From: Siphonodentalium dalli
Lineage: Eukaryota > Mollusca > Scaphopoda > Gadilida > Siphonodentaliidae
Direction: 5' to 3'
NCBI GenBank assembly: GCA_032622095.1
Contig: CP136068.1
Span: forward strand, 122,767,989 to 122,831,988
DNA length: 64,000 nt
In this document: positions 23,835 to 34,856 of the stretch, piece by piece
How positions within the stretch are numbered: position 1 is the stretch's first letter
Layout of the letters: every line of letters begins with the position of its first letter
The notes under the pieces: generated by a model
Seen by the model: only the letters and a program-made list of their open reading frames with translations
Database searches by the model: none
Told to the model about the DNA's origin: nothing
Program-made: the position numbers and the translations under genes

Positions 23835-24480
23835 GTTCACATTGATCCAGATTCGTTATTTGCTTTCTTATTTTTATGCTTCCAAAACCGAATAATTGCT
23901 GCTGAGCTATTCCCACTTGACCATCCGCGAAATGTAATGACTTTCCTTGATGCATCCATCATCAGTCTGCTAGCTTTATATAGACACATCACGATGTGGG
24001 CGCTACCACGATAATACTTCCGATTCTATCCACATAGTTTTCCTGGAATGGATACATCTGCGTAATACCATTAATCTTTACAGCATGAAACACATTTGCC
24101 GTGTTAACCCTTTGAGTGCCAGGTCGATTTTTGTATCAACCCATATACCCTGTGCCAATGCATTCTCTTATATATGCGAGTTGACCATAGGTCGCCTCGC
24201 ATATATAAGAGAATGCATTGGCCTAACAATTGGTTTTTTGTTTGTTCTTTTTTTACAATTTTTTACAATTTTAATAATTTATTCTTATATTCTTTAACAG
24301 ACTTATTATGTAGGTTTAGGGCCGATGAGATAGGCCCCTGGCACTCAAAGGGTTAATGCATAAGAAGCACATTCTGTCATTTTACACAATTTCCTCCAAA
24401 AGCACATTTTATCACCATTTTTGTTTTTGTTTGATTTATTTTATGGTGAACATAACATCAATGCCGAATCAGCCTAATTT
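23835..24480. repeat. Segmental duplication SD3, copy 3
   Basis: Third, rearranged copy of the SD3 unit, interrupted by a TTAA element at 24108-24352. Confidence 0.8.
24108..24352. mobile_element. piggyBac-like MITE, K family
   Basis: TTAA at 24104-24107 and 24353-24356. Ends CCCTTTGAGTGCCAGG and CCTGGCACTCAAAGGG are perfect inverted repeats. Carries the GCATTCTCTTATATATGCGAG hairpin module. Confidence 0.9.
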
Positions 24481-24564
24481 GCAATCCATAGACACCTACA
24501 TGTACGGTACAGTAAAACTTCTCCAAACTGGACCCTCTATAAACTGAATCTCTCTCCATACCTA

Positions 24565-24928
24565 CAGTAATGCTCTAATTAATTGACCTCTTAACCACAG
24601 CAGAATTATGGGTAACTTTTCAGGATTTAGTCGGAAATATGGCTTGTTGCCATTCATTGGAAAGCTCTCGTCGAGAGCTTTCCAATAAATGGCAACAAGC
24701 CATATTTCCGACTAAATCCTGAAAAGTTACCCATAATTCTGATGTGGTTAAGAAGTCGATTACTTAGGGCATTACTGTAGCCCTGTCTCCATTGTTATCT
24801 AAAACCTGTTAGGACCCATCGTCGAGAGCTTTCCGATGAATGGCAACAAGCCATATTTCCAACTAAATCCTGAAAAGTTACCCATAATTCTGCTGTGGTT
24901 AAGAAGTCGATTAATTAGAGCATTACTG
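24565..24928. mobile_element. MITE A copy 9, chimeric with copy 6
   Basis: Left arm (ATGCTCTAATTAATTGACC) pairs with the far right arm ending at 24928 (GATTAATTAGAGCATTACTG). Between them lies an extra right arm plus 40 bp of unique flank (24779-24818) that matches copy 6 and its flank at 14877. See findings. Confidence 0.9.
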
Positions 24929-26010
24929 TATGAACTGCCCGGCAATGTCACTAAGAATAAACTGTAATCTGGAACCTCTCCATTCCAAAACCGACCAGAA
25001 TTTTTAGTCCGTAAGTATGTTCTGACCTCCAGAAACTGAACCAGTGGAATACATGTAGTGTTTCATGACCATTGTCATCTGATGTGATTCTTTCAAGTAT
25101 TTATTATGTAATCAGGTATATTTGTGAAAATTTGATGATTTTTGTATCAAAAACAAATTAAAGAATAATTTAAATTTTTATTAAAAATATGGTATTTTTC
25201 TTGTCTGGTTAGAAATTTGAAGTTATAGCAGGTTATAGTGGGAAAAAAGACAACGTTGTATGAGTCGGATTATGTCTATGGAGTATTGCAAAGTTGGAAA
25301 TTCATGTCAATGCGTCCCGCAACATGTATTTTATCAGACAAGCCAAGATTACTTTTTTACTAAAATTTCTCTAGTTTATATCATACACCAAGAATATCTC
25401 ATCTTAGGTAAATGGAGTCTGAACCAGAATTCCACATCGGTAACTGGTTTATCTAGTATTTAGAAAAGCATTTCCATAATTAAATTCAGCATTTTAGCCT
25501 AGAGCAATATCGACAGCCACTTTAATGAAAAGATGACAAACATGTGAAATTGATTTCTGTCATTCACGGAAACCTAAGATTGATTGTGCGTTATCTTCTC
25601 CGGAAAGCTTGGGCGAACAACTATCACAGATGAGACCCATTAGTCACGGAATGCAGGCTTCGTCATCATGATTATTGATCTGTTGGCCATTGGCCTACGT
25701 CTTATCCTAACCACAAAGCTATTATATGATATGATTGTAACTAAATCTCATGTAATGTGATATTAGACATTGAGTGGTGTGGTTCTATTTTAATTCTCAT
25801 ATCTGCATTGATTTCATTGTCCACTGTGATGTGATTTCAAGGTCAGAACAGTTGTCAACAAATGTTTCCAATGTTCAATAATAAAAAGAAGAATAAAACG
25901 TAAATGAAAAGTAAACAAGTAGTGATGCTGAATGGGTCAAATTTGCATCAGGAAAGAATCCAAAGATTTGTTGAGTCTGTTACCCATTTGACCTAAACTA
26001 TAATCAAGTA

Positions 26011-26224
26011 CAGTAATGCCCTAAATAATCAACTCCTTAACCACAGCAGAATTATGGGTAACTTTTCAGGATTTAGTCGGATATATGGCTTGTTGCCATT
26101 CATCATAAAGCTCTTACATGAGAGCTTTCCGATGGATGTCAACAAGCCATATTTCCGACTAAATCCTGAAAAGTTACCCATAATTCTACTGTGGTTAAGG
26201 AGTCGATTATTTAGGGCATTACTG
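26011..26224. mobile_element. MITE A copy 10
   Basis: TA at 26009-26010 and 26225-26226; full-length palindrome with an altered loop (CTCTTACATGAGAG). Confidence 0.93.
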
Positions 26225-26620
26225 TAATTACTTGATTCCCATTCATTCATTTGTATTTATGCTCACGTCATGTTAAACTTATTATCCGAACATCATTGCA
26301 AATGAATGAATGGGAATCCACCAGATGTTTCTCTTACTGAGATCGTTTATACAACAAACCATTCCAATGTGTACTTATAGATTTGGGTGGCACCCTAGTT
26401 ATATAGACCACATATTTGTTAGACATTAAGAATTGTGTGGTTAAAATACATGTAATAATCAACTGGTACATGTATGAAACCGTAACTTCCAGTGCAATTG
26501 CGGCTTCAGCAAATTTAGATATGTCATGGAAATGAAATTCGCGGACATGCAGTCATCAGTTAGCAACAGCCTATCCACAGTCCAGGAATATAACCTGGTT
26601 TTCTTTTCTGCATTTAATTA

Positions 26621-26727
26621 TGGGCCACCTCAGTCACAGAACTGTTAACTGTTGCAGTTATGGTTTAACAGCAGTTAAAAACACATAATTACCCCAGTTA
26701 CTGGGTCAATTACTTAGCGCCATACAG
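26621..26727. mobile_element. Relic end of the 1.4-kb element family
   Basis: The reverse complement begins CTGTATGGCGCTAAGTAATT and contains GACCCAGTAACTG, like the end at 18437, with TTAACTG/GCAGTTA repeats beside it. Only one end remains. Confidence 0.6.
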
Positions 26728-27153
26728 TACCCACTGTGAATGCCTTGAGTTCCTTTAAAGACTCATTTGACATAACACTGGGTTTCCCAAAACCTTTCTG
26801 GAAAAAGTTTGAACCTTTTTCCATTCATTCCCCCTAGTAACCCAGTTATGACTGTCGTATGCTGTATACATGGCTGTATACAGTGGGTGTGATACACCTC
26901 CGTGCTCATAAAGAATGTATGTTTGTGTGGTACAAATAGCTGTGAGATGGGCTTTATCTAGGAATCAGACACTATACTTCAATAGTTGTTAGAATGTCAC
27001 CAGGCAGGTCCATTTAATGTGTCTCTCTGGTGCAGTTTCACTGTCAGACCCAATAATGTGCACTGTAAAAGGGAATTTTATTATTAAACTTGATTAACAC
27101 TCATTATACAGTCTGCATGGCTTACAAATGTGACAAATTTATATGGGTGTTAA

Positions 27154-27393
27154 CTCTTTCATGATGGGAGCTGCGCTTGGGCAGCATTAAAGACCCTGTG
27201 TCAGTGAATTATCTTATACCGGTATATGCGAGTCTCCCATATATAAGAGAATGCATTGGCTTACAATGTCAAGCTAAATATTGTTTGGTATTCTCTTATA
27301 CATGTGAGGCTCCCATGGGAGACTTGCATATATAAGAGAATGCATTGGCACAGAGTTTTCACCAAATTTTAGAAAGCTCTAGTCATGGAAGGG
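27154..27393. mobile_element. piggyBac-like MITE, P family copy 4
   Basis: TTAA at 27150-27153; right site degraded to TCAA. Contains TATATAAGAGAATGCATTGG hairpin modules. Confidence 0.78.
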
Positions 27394-27505
27394 TCAACAG
27401 CTTTTGGAGTGTAATGGTTGTTACATGTAATTCCAGTGATAGACCTGTGGGGGTTGGGATGATGTCTTTCACCCAAATTGGCCCAACCCAGTCTTTGTAA
27501 ACATA

Positions 27506-27722
27506 CAGTAAAGCCCTAATTAATCGACTCCTTAACCACAGCAGAATTATGGGTAACTTTTCAGGATTTAGTCGGAAATATGGCTTGTTGCCATTCATCG
27601 GAAAGCTCTCACTGAGAGCTTTCCGATGAATGGCAACAAGCCATATTTCCGACTAAATTAATCCGGAAAAGTTACCCATAATTCTGCTGTGGTTAAAGAG
27701 TCGATTACTTAGGGCATTACTG
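27506..27722. mobile_element. MITE A copy 11
   Basis: TA at 27504-27505 and 27723-27724. Full-length palindrome; small ATTA insertion in the right arm (CTAAATTAATCCGGAAAAG). Confidence 0.93.
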
Positions 27723-27940
27723 TACACTCAGATTCATAAGGATACTGAGTCTATTGTATTCCTGCCAACTTTACAGTTCTTGGGAAGCTTGTGACCTGTA
27801 TTTCCCGAATTACGTCACACCGCACTAAGTTAATAATTTCGATTTGACTCCTTTGTCTTGGTGCTGCTAATAGTGAGTTCTGATTATCGCTACTGACGTG
27901 GAATCCTAGGGTTGGGAAATGAACCTCTACGAAAGGTCAT

Positions 27941-28086
27941 CAGGAAAATGGATTGTTGTCATTCATCGGAAAGCTCTCAGTGAGAGCTTTCCGATGAATG
28001 GCAACAAGCCATATTTCTAACTAAATCCTGAAAAGTTACCCATAATTCTGCTGTCATTCAGGAGTCGATTATTTAGGGCATTACTG
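27941..28086. mobile_element. MITE A copy 12 (left arm decayed)
   Basis: Right arm intact to GGCATTACTGA; the left arm is reduced to a diverged remnant before CATTCATCGGAAAGCTC. Confidence 0.85.
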
Positions 28087-28839
28087 AACATGTGATAAAA
28101 CTGCACTTCTGTTTTTCCCCAGTAAATTGTATATATACATGTGTATGTACATGTATATCATGTTATGATATTTATTGAGTCAGGCTGATCTTTATTCAGC
28201 TGGAAGTGATACAAATTTCAATGGTATTTGATCATATTTATCTAAACCGTCCTTCACCGTGACAAACACATCAATGTAGCTTAAATCAGGACCAGGAGTC
28301 CTTCATCCCTAAAATATTCCTTGTCTCTGCCCCTCCCCAGATTAAAAACAATTCCTGACCACACCTCTGATTATTTCTTGCTACAAGTTGCAAGAATCAT
28401 TTGAAAGACGGACATCAAATTAAAAAGAAATGGCTCTTTACTAGTGATTAAACACCACACCAAATTTGGAGTTTATGGAAGAAATTTAATGATAAACAGC
28501 TTTGAACTCACCCACCAGTTATTTACAGGTGTTTCATGCCTTGCATATTTTATGAAGGTAGACCACAGGTGTGCTTGCCACATAGTTGTGTTTGCTTGCC
28601 CCCCTGAATACTATGCATGCAAACAAAGACTTAATTAAACAGACCTGTTGTCATTTTCATTCAGTCATGACTACATTAGGCCAAATAACAAAACTTGTTT
28701 GTTTCCGATTTGTTGGTCAGAAAACTGAAGCAGGTTGGTGGGGAAATTTATATTTTTTTTATCAATGAGCTTTGCATGCAAATAGACATAAACAAATAGA
28801 GGGTTTCATTATTTCCATTCTACCACTAACTTTTTGTTT

Positions 28840-28890
28840 GGATATATACAGGTATATATATATATACATGTATATACATGTACAAGTACT
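28840..28890. repeat. TATA/CATG microsatellite
   Basis: Alternating TATATA and ACATGTA units. Confidence 0.85.
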
Positions 28891-29033
28891 TACTACTACC
28901 TGTATTGAAAGGGTTATGTGTGTTTGACATTTGTGGTATTATTTTTCTATAACATATGGTAAGATATGCACAAATTGAATAAAGGGATGTCTCAGGTACA
29001 TGAATGACTTGTTCTTGATATAGGTTACATGTA

Positions 29034-29244
29034 CAGTGATGCTCTAATTAATCGACTCCTTAAACACAGCAGAATTATGGGTAACTTTTCAGGATTTAGT
29101 CGGAAATATGGCTTGTTGCCATTCATTGGAAAGCTCTCGGGGAGAGCTTTCCGATGAATGGCAACAAGCCATATTTCCGACTAAATCCTGAAAAGTTACC
29201 CATAATTCTGCTGTGTTTAAGGAGTTGATTAATTAGAGCATTAC
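29034..29244. mobile_element. MITE A copy 13
   Basis: TA at 29032-29033; palindrome with a GCTCTAATTAATCG end matched by GATTAATTAGAGC; right tip degraded. Confidence 0.9.
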
Positions 29245-29260
29245 ATCTATATGTTGTTTG

Positions 29261-29644
29261 CAAGCCTGCAAATAGTGTGTCTGTCAGGTTCCCCCAAAGG
29301 GTGAATTTAGTGAGGCTATCCTGCACGGCGGTCTAACATCAACCTCATTCTGCTTAGGCCTCAACTGCTATGGGAGACCTATATAGGATCAGATTGAATT
29401 TCCCAGTTGAAGTTTGTGATGTTCACACAATAATCACCTCAAATATGCATTTTCAGTTCAGAAGGGAAAAAGTAACTAAAAACAAAGTTAATTTGAGACT
29501 ATAGATACTTCCCAGAACATGATGCCTAAGCAGAATGTAGTCTCCAGAGGGTGAATTTGGTGATGATAACCCACTGTGTGGGATAGATCACTAAATTCAC
29601 CCTCTGGGGACCTCATTCTGCAAATGACACACTTTGCAGGCTTG
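29261..29644. mobile_element. hAT-like MITE, family F copy 6
   Basis: Perfect 8-bp duplication GTTGTTTG at 29253-29260 and 29645-29652. Ends CAAGCCTGCAAATAGTGTG and CACACTTTGCAGGCTTG. Confidence 0.92.
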
Positions 29645-30446
29645 GTTGTTTGTTGATGTTGAATAGATTTGATGAGGCTCCCCCTCCTCAGCCCCTCCTC
29701 AACCCCTCCTCTCCCTTATACATTTGTTTGGATACGATATAGGTATGGTTGTTTGTTGTGGTCTGAATAAATTTGGGGCGGCTCACCCCACCCCCAGCTT
29801 CCCACTTTAGACTGCTCTATGGATACTGTATTCCTTTTGAGATTCTGTCAACATATTTTTAATGAACTTGTTTGAGAAATATCGATTCCGTTCTCTCATT
29901 TGTTGCGAACTAATTTTCAGCACTCAACAATTTCACTCTAACACTTGTTCATCTTCAGTCAGGCTCAGTAACTTCGACATCCCGACCAATTTTAATCAGG
30001 TCTCCAGTTAATAGCGTTTGAATCGGATTTTTAGAGAACTTTCAGCAGTTGCCATGGTAACTGCTTGATTGGATGGGGAACAAATTGAATTTTAAATATT
30101 TCTGAGGTTTCTTGATAGTGAAGCTTTCAGCCGAGACATAAAATTTGCATCCAGTCAATGACTTATCAGTTTTCCTGTTGAATGTTGACAAAATCTCTAC
30201 TTGGCTCCAATGTCATGTAGTCAGTGTTATCAAAGTGCAATCTGTCCCCAGGGGACATGCTTGAGGGTCATTGTTATTGTGGTAATGGGGGGGGGGGGTG
30301 TCAATTTACATTTGTACTATTATATCCAAAATGATATGTAGTCATGTGTTGTAGGTGTGAACAGAATTTGGTGCTTTTACCATAAAATTTATGATTTTGT
30401 ACTCTATCCACCAAATTATACCACTAGCTCCCCATGGATCCAGCAA

Positions 30447-30700
30447 CAAGCCTTGAAATAGGGTGTATGTCATTTACAGAATGAGGTCCCCAGAGGGTGA
30501 ATTTAGTGATGCTACCCCATATAGCAGGCTAGCATCACCAAATTCACCCTCTGGGAACCTCATTCTGCTGAGGTGTAAGCAGAATGAGGTCCCCAGAGGG
30601 TGAATTTGGTGATGCTAGCCCGCTATGCGGGGTAGCATCACTAAATTCACTCTCTGGGGACCTCATTCTGCAAAAGACAGACACACTATTTCAAGGCTTG
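30447..30700. mobile_element. hAT-like MITE, family F copy 7 (internally deleted)
   Basis: Perfect 8-bp duplication TCCAGCAA at 30439-30446 and 30701-30708. Ends CAAGCCTTGAAATAGGGTG and ACACACTATTTCAAGGCTTG. The two hairpins abut because the middle is lost. Confidence 0.94.
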
Positions 30701-30844
30701 TCCAGCAAAATTTCTAACTTTAGAACTTATCTAATTTCACATTTTAATCTTTTCTTGCAACTATTATAATTTATTAGTTAACCATTTGATGACTGGATAT
30801 TCAATGACAAGTTGAATTATTTGTAGAATGTTCAGATAAGTTTC

Positions 30845-31179
30845 AAGGTGCTCAATCCACTGTCAACTAGAGTCTAAAATTGCCCAAAACCTGTTATTTA
30901 TCAACATGTTGTTTGACAAAATTTGGCCTTATTATCGACAGAAAGCCTCTTGATTTTAGAGTTATACATCTTCATCCACAATTTGGTCCGAGAAAGTTGC
31001 TCGTCGACTTTTTCTGGGCCACTATAATTCTCGATGGTGAAAAATAATAGATTTAAAAAATGGATATCTATTAACTCTGAGCTTTGACAGGTGGGTTCCT
31101 CGATTTTAATCAGATATTTTTACCCCCCGAATCGAAATATATTAGTAATTGAGGGGCGCTTAATCGGATTATGCATCTT
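30845..31179. mobile_element. Family G element (truncated)
   Basis: AAGGTGCTCAATCC at left; right end TCGGATTATGCATCTT before TA. The interior shows GCCCAAAACCTGTTATTTAT and TTTTAGAGTTAT landmarks of family G; part is missing. Confidence 0.7.
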
Positions 31180-31220
31180 TAACAAACGGTTTGCTGTTCT
31201 TTTATCTGAACTTTGCTACC

Positions 31221-31272
31221 TAAGCAGAATGAGGTCCCCAGAGGATAAATTTGATGATGCTAGCCTGCTTGA
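31221..31272. mobile_element. Family F fragment near splice acceptor
   Basis: GCAGAATGAGGTCCCCAGAG followed by ATGATGCTAGCC, about 70 bp before the exon at 31343. Confidence 0.7.
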
Positions 31273-31342
31273 TTGTAGGAGAAGTACTTAATATATATTG
31301 TGAAAGAGTTCTTAATTTTATTCCTCTTTCTTTCTTTTTCAG

Positions 31343-31527
31343 CCATCCATCTGAAACCAGGACATGGAACAAAAATCAAGGATCAAATCATTGAAGAGAT
31401 CGAGGACGACTACCTGGCATACGTCAAACAAGATGATGACTACCTGATGAAATATGACAACGAACATGAGAGGTTCCTGGGAGCCAAAAAGTCCATGAGA
31501 GAAAGGCAGCAAGCTAGAATCACCAAG
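31343..31527 (+). CDS. APP: APP exon: linker and start of E2 domain
   Basis: The acceptor TTTCTTTTTCAG ends at 31342 and the donor GTATAT begins at 31528. It enters in phase 1 (the spliced codon is Pro) and leaves in phase 0 after 61 codons. A short acidic/tyrosine-rich stretch (EEIEDDYLAYVKQDDDYL) precedes YDNEHERFLGAKKSMRERQQ, which aligns with human [20 protein letters not shown] at the N-terminus of E2. The His of NEH corresponds to metal ligand H313 (APP695 numbering). The human RERMS trophic motif aligns with QARIT here, so it is not conserved. A fragment of the family F MITE lies about 70 bp upstream of the acceptor. Confidence 0.95.
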
Positions 31528-32926
31528 GTATATACTCTGGACTGTGTGGTTGTTTAGGCCAACATAAAAAAGACCTGTGTTTCTGGTGACCCACCCGCCC
31601 CTATTCCGGCGCCTCAGACCGTTTTCATTTGATTGTTTTTGCAAAATTAGTACGCATCCGATTTTATTTTCCGTGTAAACCGATTCATTTCTGTGTAAAA
31701 CGGACACATCACGTGTACATGTACTGTTAAACAGGAAATTATACCACACTTCAATTAGGTCACAGCCGAATAAAACTTATTTTTTCATGTTTTATTCAAA
31801 AAACAATAAATTACACTACATTCTAATATTACTTAGTTTTATTATTTTATAGTACATTAAAAACAAGGAGAAGCAGTCTGGGGGCTATTCATATTTATTT
31901 TGAGCAAAGTTTAAAATAAAATGAGTATTTAGTATAAAAAGGGTTGATGGTTTTATAAAAGTAGTATAATTTTGTTATAAGCTGTCAATTCACGGAATTA
32001 GGTAAGACAATTGTTTGTCACTTAATTAGCCACTACGGTTATACGTCGATAACCTTAATGAATGTTTTTTTTTCTTCTGAAGTTTCACATTCATTTAAGA
32101 AATAAATGTCATTTAAGTGAAGTTTTATTGAAGGGTACAGCGCTGTGGCTTTGCTGTTTGCATTAAATGTTCTCCAACAACCACAGCAACCAGCACTGAA
32201 AGTTAGCCCAATATTCTATCTGTGAATATTTCGGTTGATTAGTCTATGGCCACACCAATCGGGAATGCCTTCCATATCTTTATATAGACCACACGTCTAG
32301 TTAGTATATTGCAGCAGAGACCATTAACTGGTTTCATGAATCCTTGTATATAGTACCTAGGTTATTCCATTGTACCACCCTAAATGCATTGACAAAAAAT
32401 TAGATAAATGTAGGCAGTATTCAAATGTTGCTTGCTGCAAACCTCAAATTTGTGTGACCTATTAATCTGTAACGTGGGACATTTATGATGGATTATGGAG
32501 ATAGTGTTTCCTGGCCTGATATGGCCAGGCTCCCAATGGGGACTCGTAATAAAGCAAAGGTTACTGAATCAGTCTACATTCCCCTTAATTGTAGACCGTG
32601 GTCGGGAGGCATCATGGGATTAGAATCTCTATGTTGGAACAGTTTAGTTCCATGCGATACAATATCAGAAATGTACACCATTTGGACTAATGGACTTAAT
32701 AATGACGTCAAATAATCCCTAGGAAAGAAATTTTCTCACTCACATTTTGAGGGAATAACAGCAACGAGGGAAAAGGGTATGGTAAATATATGCAAATACC
32801 CATTTATAACGGGTGATATGGCATTAACCCAACATCCTGCGAATATTGATTATTCAAAAACAAAACAATTTTGATTTGAAATAATATATTCAAGTAAGAT
32901 TAAGTCAAAATTCATGAGAGTAATAT

Positions 32927-33044
32927 GAAAGCTCTCAGTGAGAGATTTCCGATGAATGGCAACAAGCCATATTTCTGACTAAATCCTGAAAAGTTACCCA
33001 TAATTCTGCTGTGGTTAAGGAGTCGATTATTTAGAGCATTACTG
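32927..33044. mobile_element. MITE A copy 14, right arm only
   Basis: Begins at the loop (GAAAGCTCTCAGTGAGAG) and runs to GAGCATTACTG with TA after it. Its reverse complement matches the left arm at 34082 over about 105 nt. Confidence 0.92.
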
Positions 33045-33320
33045 TAGGTGACAGGTGAAGTGCATAATTCTAAGCATTTTAACATTGGCTTTGCATGGGA
33101 GATCTCTTGAGTTAACACTTTTCATCAACTTAGATACCGGTAGCTAAGACCTATGCATGTAAATCTTTTCCTTCCATCCGAAATGTTTACTGTCCGTATA
33201 ATAAATTGAATAGTATTTGATAGAATTTATTAAGTTTGGTATATGTCTTCATTTGAGAAAATGTTTGAATTTGGGTCAAGTCTATAAACAACCATTGAAA
33301 GCCATTTTGTATCTAGTACA

Positions 33321-33725
33321 GGTGGACGTCCAGTGGTAAGTCTGTCGGACTTGTATTCGATGTAAACACAGTGATGTGAGTTTGAAACGCATCGATGGTG
33401 TAATGTGAGTCTTCACACAGCAGTGGCTTTGTGGCCACTTTGAGCGACATTCAATTGTTGGATCGTGCCAAGTTGTGACCCTTGAGCAAGGTCGCTCGTA
33501 CTGTGTCAGCTTCGAACCACTAATGCGTTAAACGAGTACCAGTCAGCTCGTCGTACTGTTGAGTATCCGATCATGTTCTGATCAAACTAGAGCAGCGCTT
33601 GCAATGATGGCTGCACTCAGTTCATTGGATGGCTTGTACAAATGACTGGGGTAATATTGTAAAAGTGTGTTAAAGCAAGTAATTGGTTAATCGCTATATA
33701 AAAATGTCATTACATGTATATCTAT
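33321..33725 (+). mobile_element. tRNA-derived SINE, copy 1
   Basis: Parallel to 37619-38041: degraded box-A-like GTCCAGTGG, box-B region GAGTTTGAAACGC, and the body landmark GTGACCCTTGAGCAAGGTCG. Ends near GCTATATAAAAATGTCATTA. Confidence 0.85.
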
Positions 33726-33777
33726 TCTTGCTGTTGCTGGATAATTCACTCTAATACAATATTGTATTATTTTTCAG

Positions 33778-33873
33778 ATGATGAAAGAATACCAGGCATC
33801 CAGGGATCACATTTCTGAAATCAGGAAAACCAACCGGGATGAAGCTGAAACTCTCAACACTCAGATCTCCGAG
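33778..33873 (+). CDS. APP: APP exon: E2 helix segment (32 codons, symmetric 0-0)
   Basis: The acceptor ATTTTTCAG ends at 33777 and the donor GTAATA begins at 33874. The 96-nt exon encodes 32 residues, MMKEYQASRDHISEIRK through QISE. It is charged and helical and aligns with human VMREWEEAERQAKNL. It is phase 0 at both ends, so skipping it would keep frame. A SINE ends about 50 bp upstream. Single arms of the palindromic MITE A lie on both sides (32927-33044 and 34082-34221) in inverted orientation, which could affect its splicing. Confidence 0.93.
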
Positions 33874-33954
33874 GTAATACAATATGCTGCCAGATATGCT
33901 ACATGTATCTGATAGGCTTGCCTGTTTCTGAATCGATATTTATTTGTTTTATTA

Positions 33955-34360
33955 TTTCTTTACTAAATGGATTCTCCCACTCATTTATAAATAAAAGTAA
34001 ACATTGGAGTATTATTCTCTTATTCATCAGCAATCATCTGGAGTGGTGATCAGGAAATATGATCCGACGGCAGACAGACTACAGTAATGCTCTAAATAAT
34101 CGACTCCTTAACCACAGCAGAATTATGGGTAACTTTTCAGGATTTAGTCGGAAATATGGCTTGTTGCCATTCATCGGAAAGCTCTCAGTGGTTAAGGAGT
34201 CGATTATTTAGAGTATTACTATAACAGATAGTAAAGTGCACAAGAATTCCTATTAATTGGATGGAAATGTTCAGATAATAAGTTCTAGAGATGGCCTATG
34301 GTCGTTTGTTGAACTTGTTATCTGAATATTTCCTATGGGAACTACTCATCAATGATTGAA
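33955..34360. mobile_element. piggyBac-like E family element with nested MITE A
   Basis: ATGGATTCTCCCACTCATTT at left and GAACTACTCATCAATGATTG at right resemble 10597-10853. MITE A copy 15 lies inside. TTAA ends not preserved. Confidence 0.65.
34082..34221. mobile_element. MITE A copy 15, left arm with short right tip
   Basis: TA at 34080-34081 and 34222-34223. Left arm complete to GGAAAGCTCTCAGTG, then directly GTTAAGGAGTCGATTATTTA. Confidence 0.93.
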
Positions 34361-34571
34361 AATGATAATATTATGAACAACCCATTTTGACAACCTATAA
34401 AATTTGTATAAATATCCTTCAGAAAGTCATGCTTTTGTTTGTCATTACATGTTTAGCGTATAGAGGAAAACAAAATAATACAGGGATGAAGAAAGTCATC
34501 AAGTGAATATAACTACACATACATTGTGAAAACATTCTATGAGTATGACATGTGTAACATAATAATATGTA

Positions 34572-34728
34572 CATTAATGCCCTAAATAATAAACTCCTCA
34601 ACCACAGCAGAATTATGGGTAACTTTCAGGAATTAGTCGGAAATATGGCTTGTTGCCATTCATCGGAAAGCTCTCAGTGAGAGCTTTCCGATGAATGGCA
34701 ACAAGCCATATTATTTAGGGCATTACTA
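34572..34728. mobile_element. MITE A copy 16
   Basis: Left arm and loop complete; most of the right arm deleted between CAAGCCATA and TTATTTAGGGCATTACT. Confidence 0.9.
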
Positions 34729-34856
34729 TAACAGGGGATTAAAAGTTAAAATTACTTGTTCCTAAATAAAGATGATGATAATGTATGACCATCTAATCAG
34801 ATGATACAGGCTCATATCATATCACCCCCCTACCCCTTCTCTAGATTCATGCCGGC

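Larger units (their letters stand above)
4265..31342 (+). other. Giant (~27 kb) intron between copper-like domain and E2
   Basis: Phase-1 intron loaded with MITEs, tandem repeats and segmental duplications listed separately. Stretches with nothing I recognise include 5910-6100, 7730-8230, 9850-10090, 10860-11790, 16240-17540, 20700-21590, 24930-26010, 26730-27150 and 28090-29030. Acidic-linker or Kunitz exons were looked for by eye and not seen. Confidence 0.85.
31528..33777 (+). other. Intron within E2 coding region
   Basis: Contains a right-arm relic of MITE A (32927-33044) and a tRNA-derived SINE (33321-33725). The first 1.4 kb shows no recognisable feature. Confidence 0.85.

Noticed and set aside
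26029-26250. Frames with NALNNRLLNHSRIMGNFSGF (several loci)
   Set aside because: Translation of MITE A arms, not a gene family.
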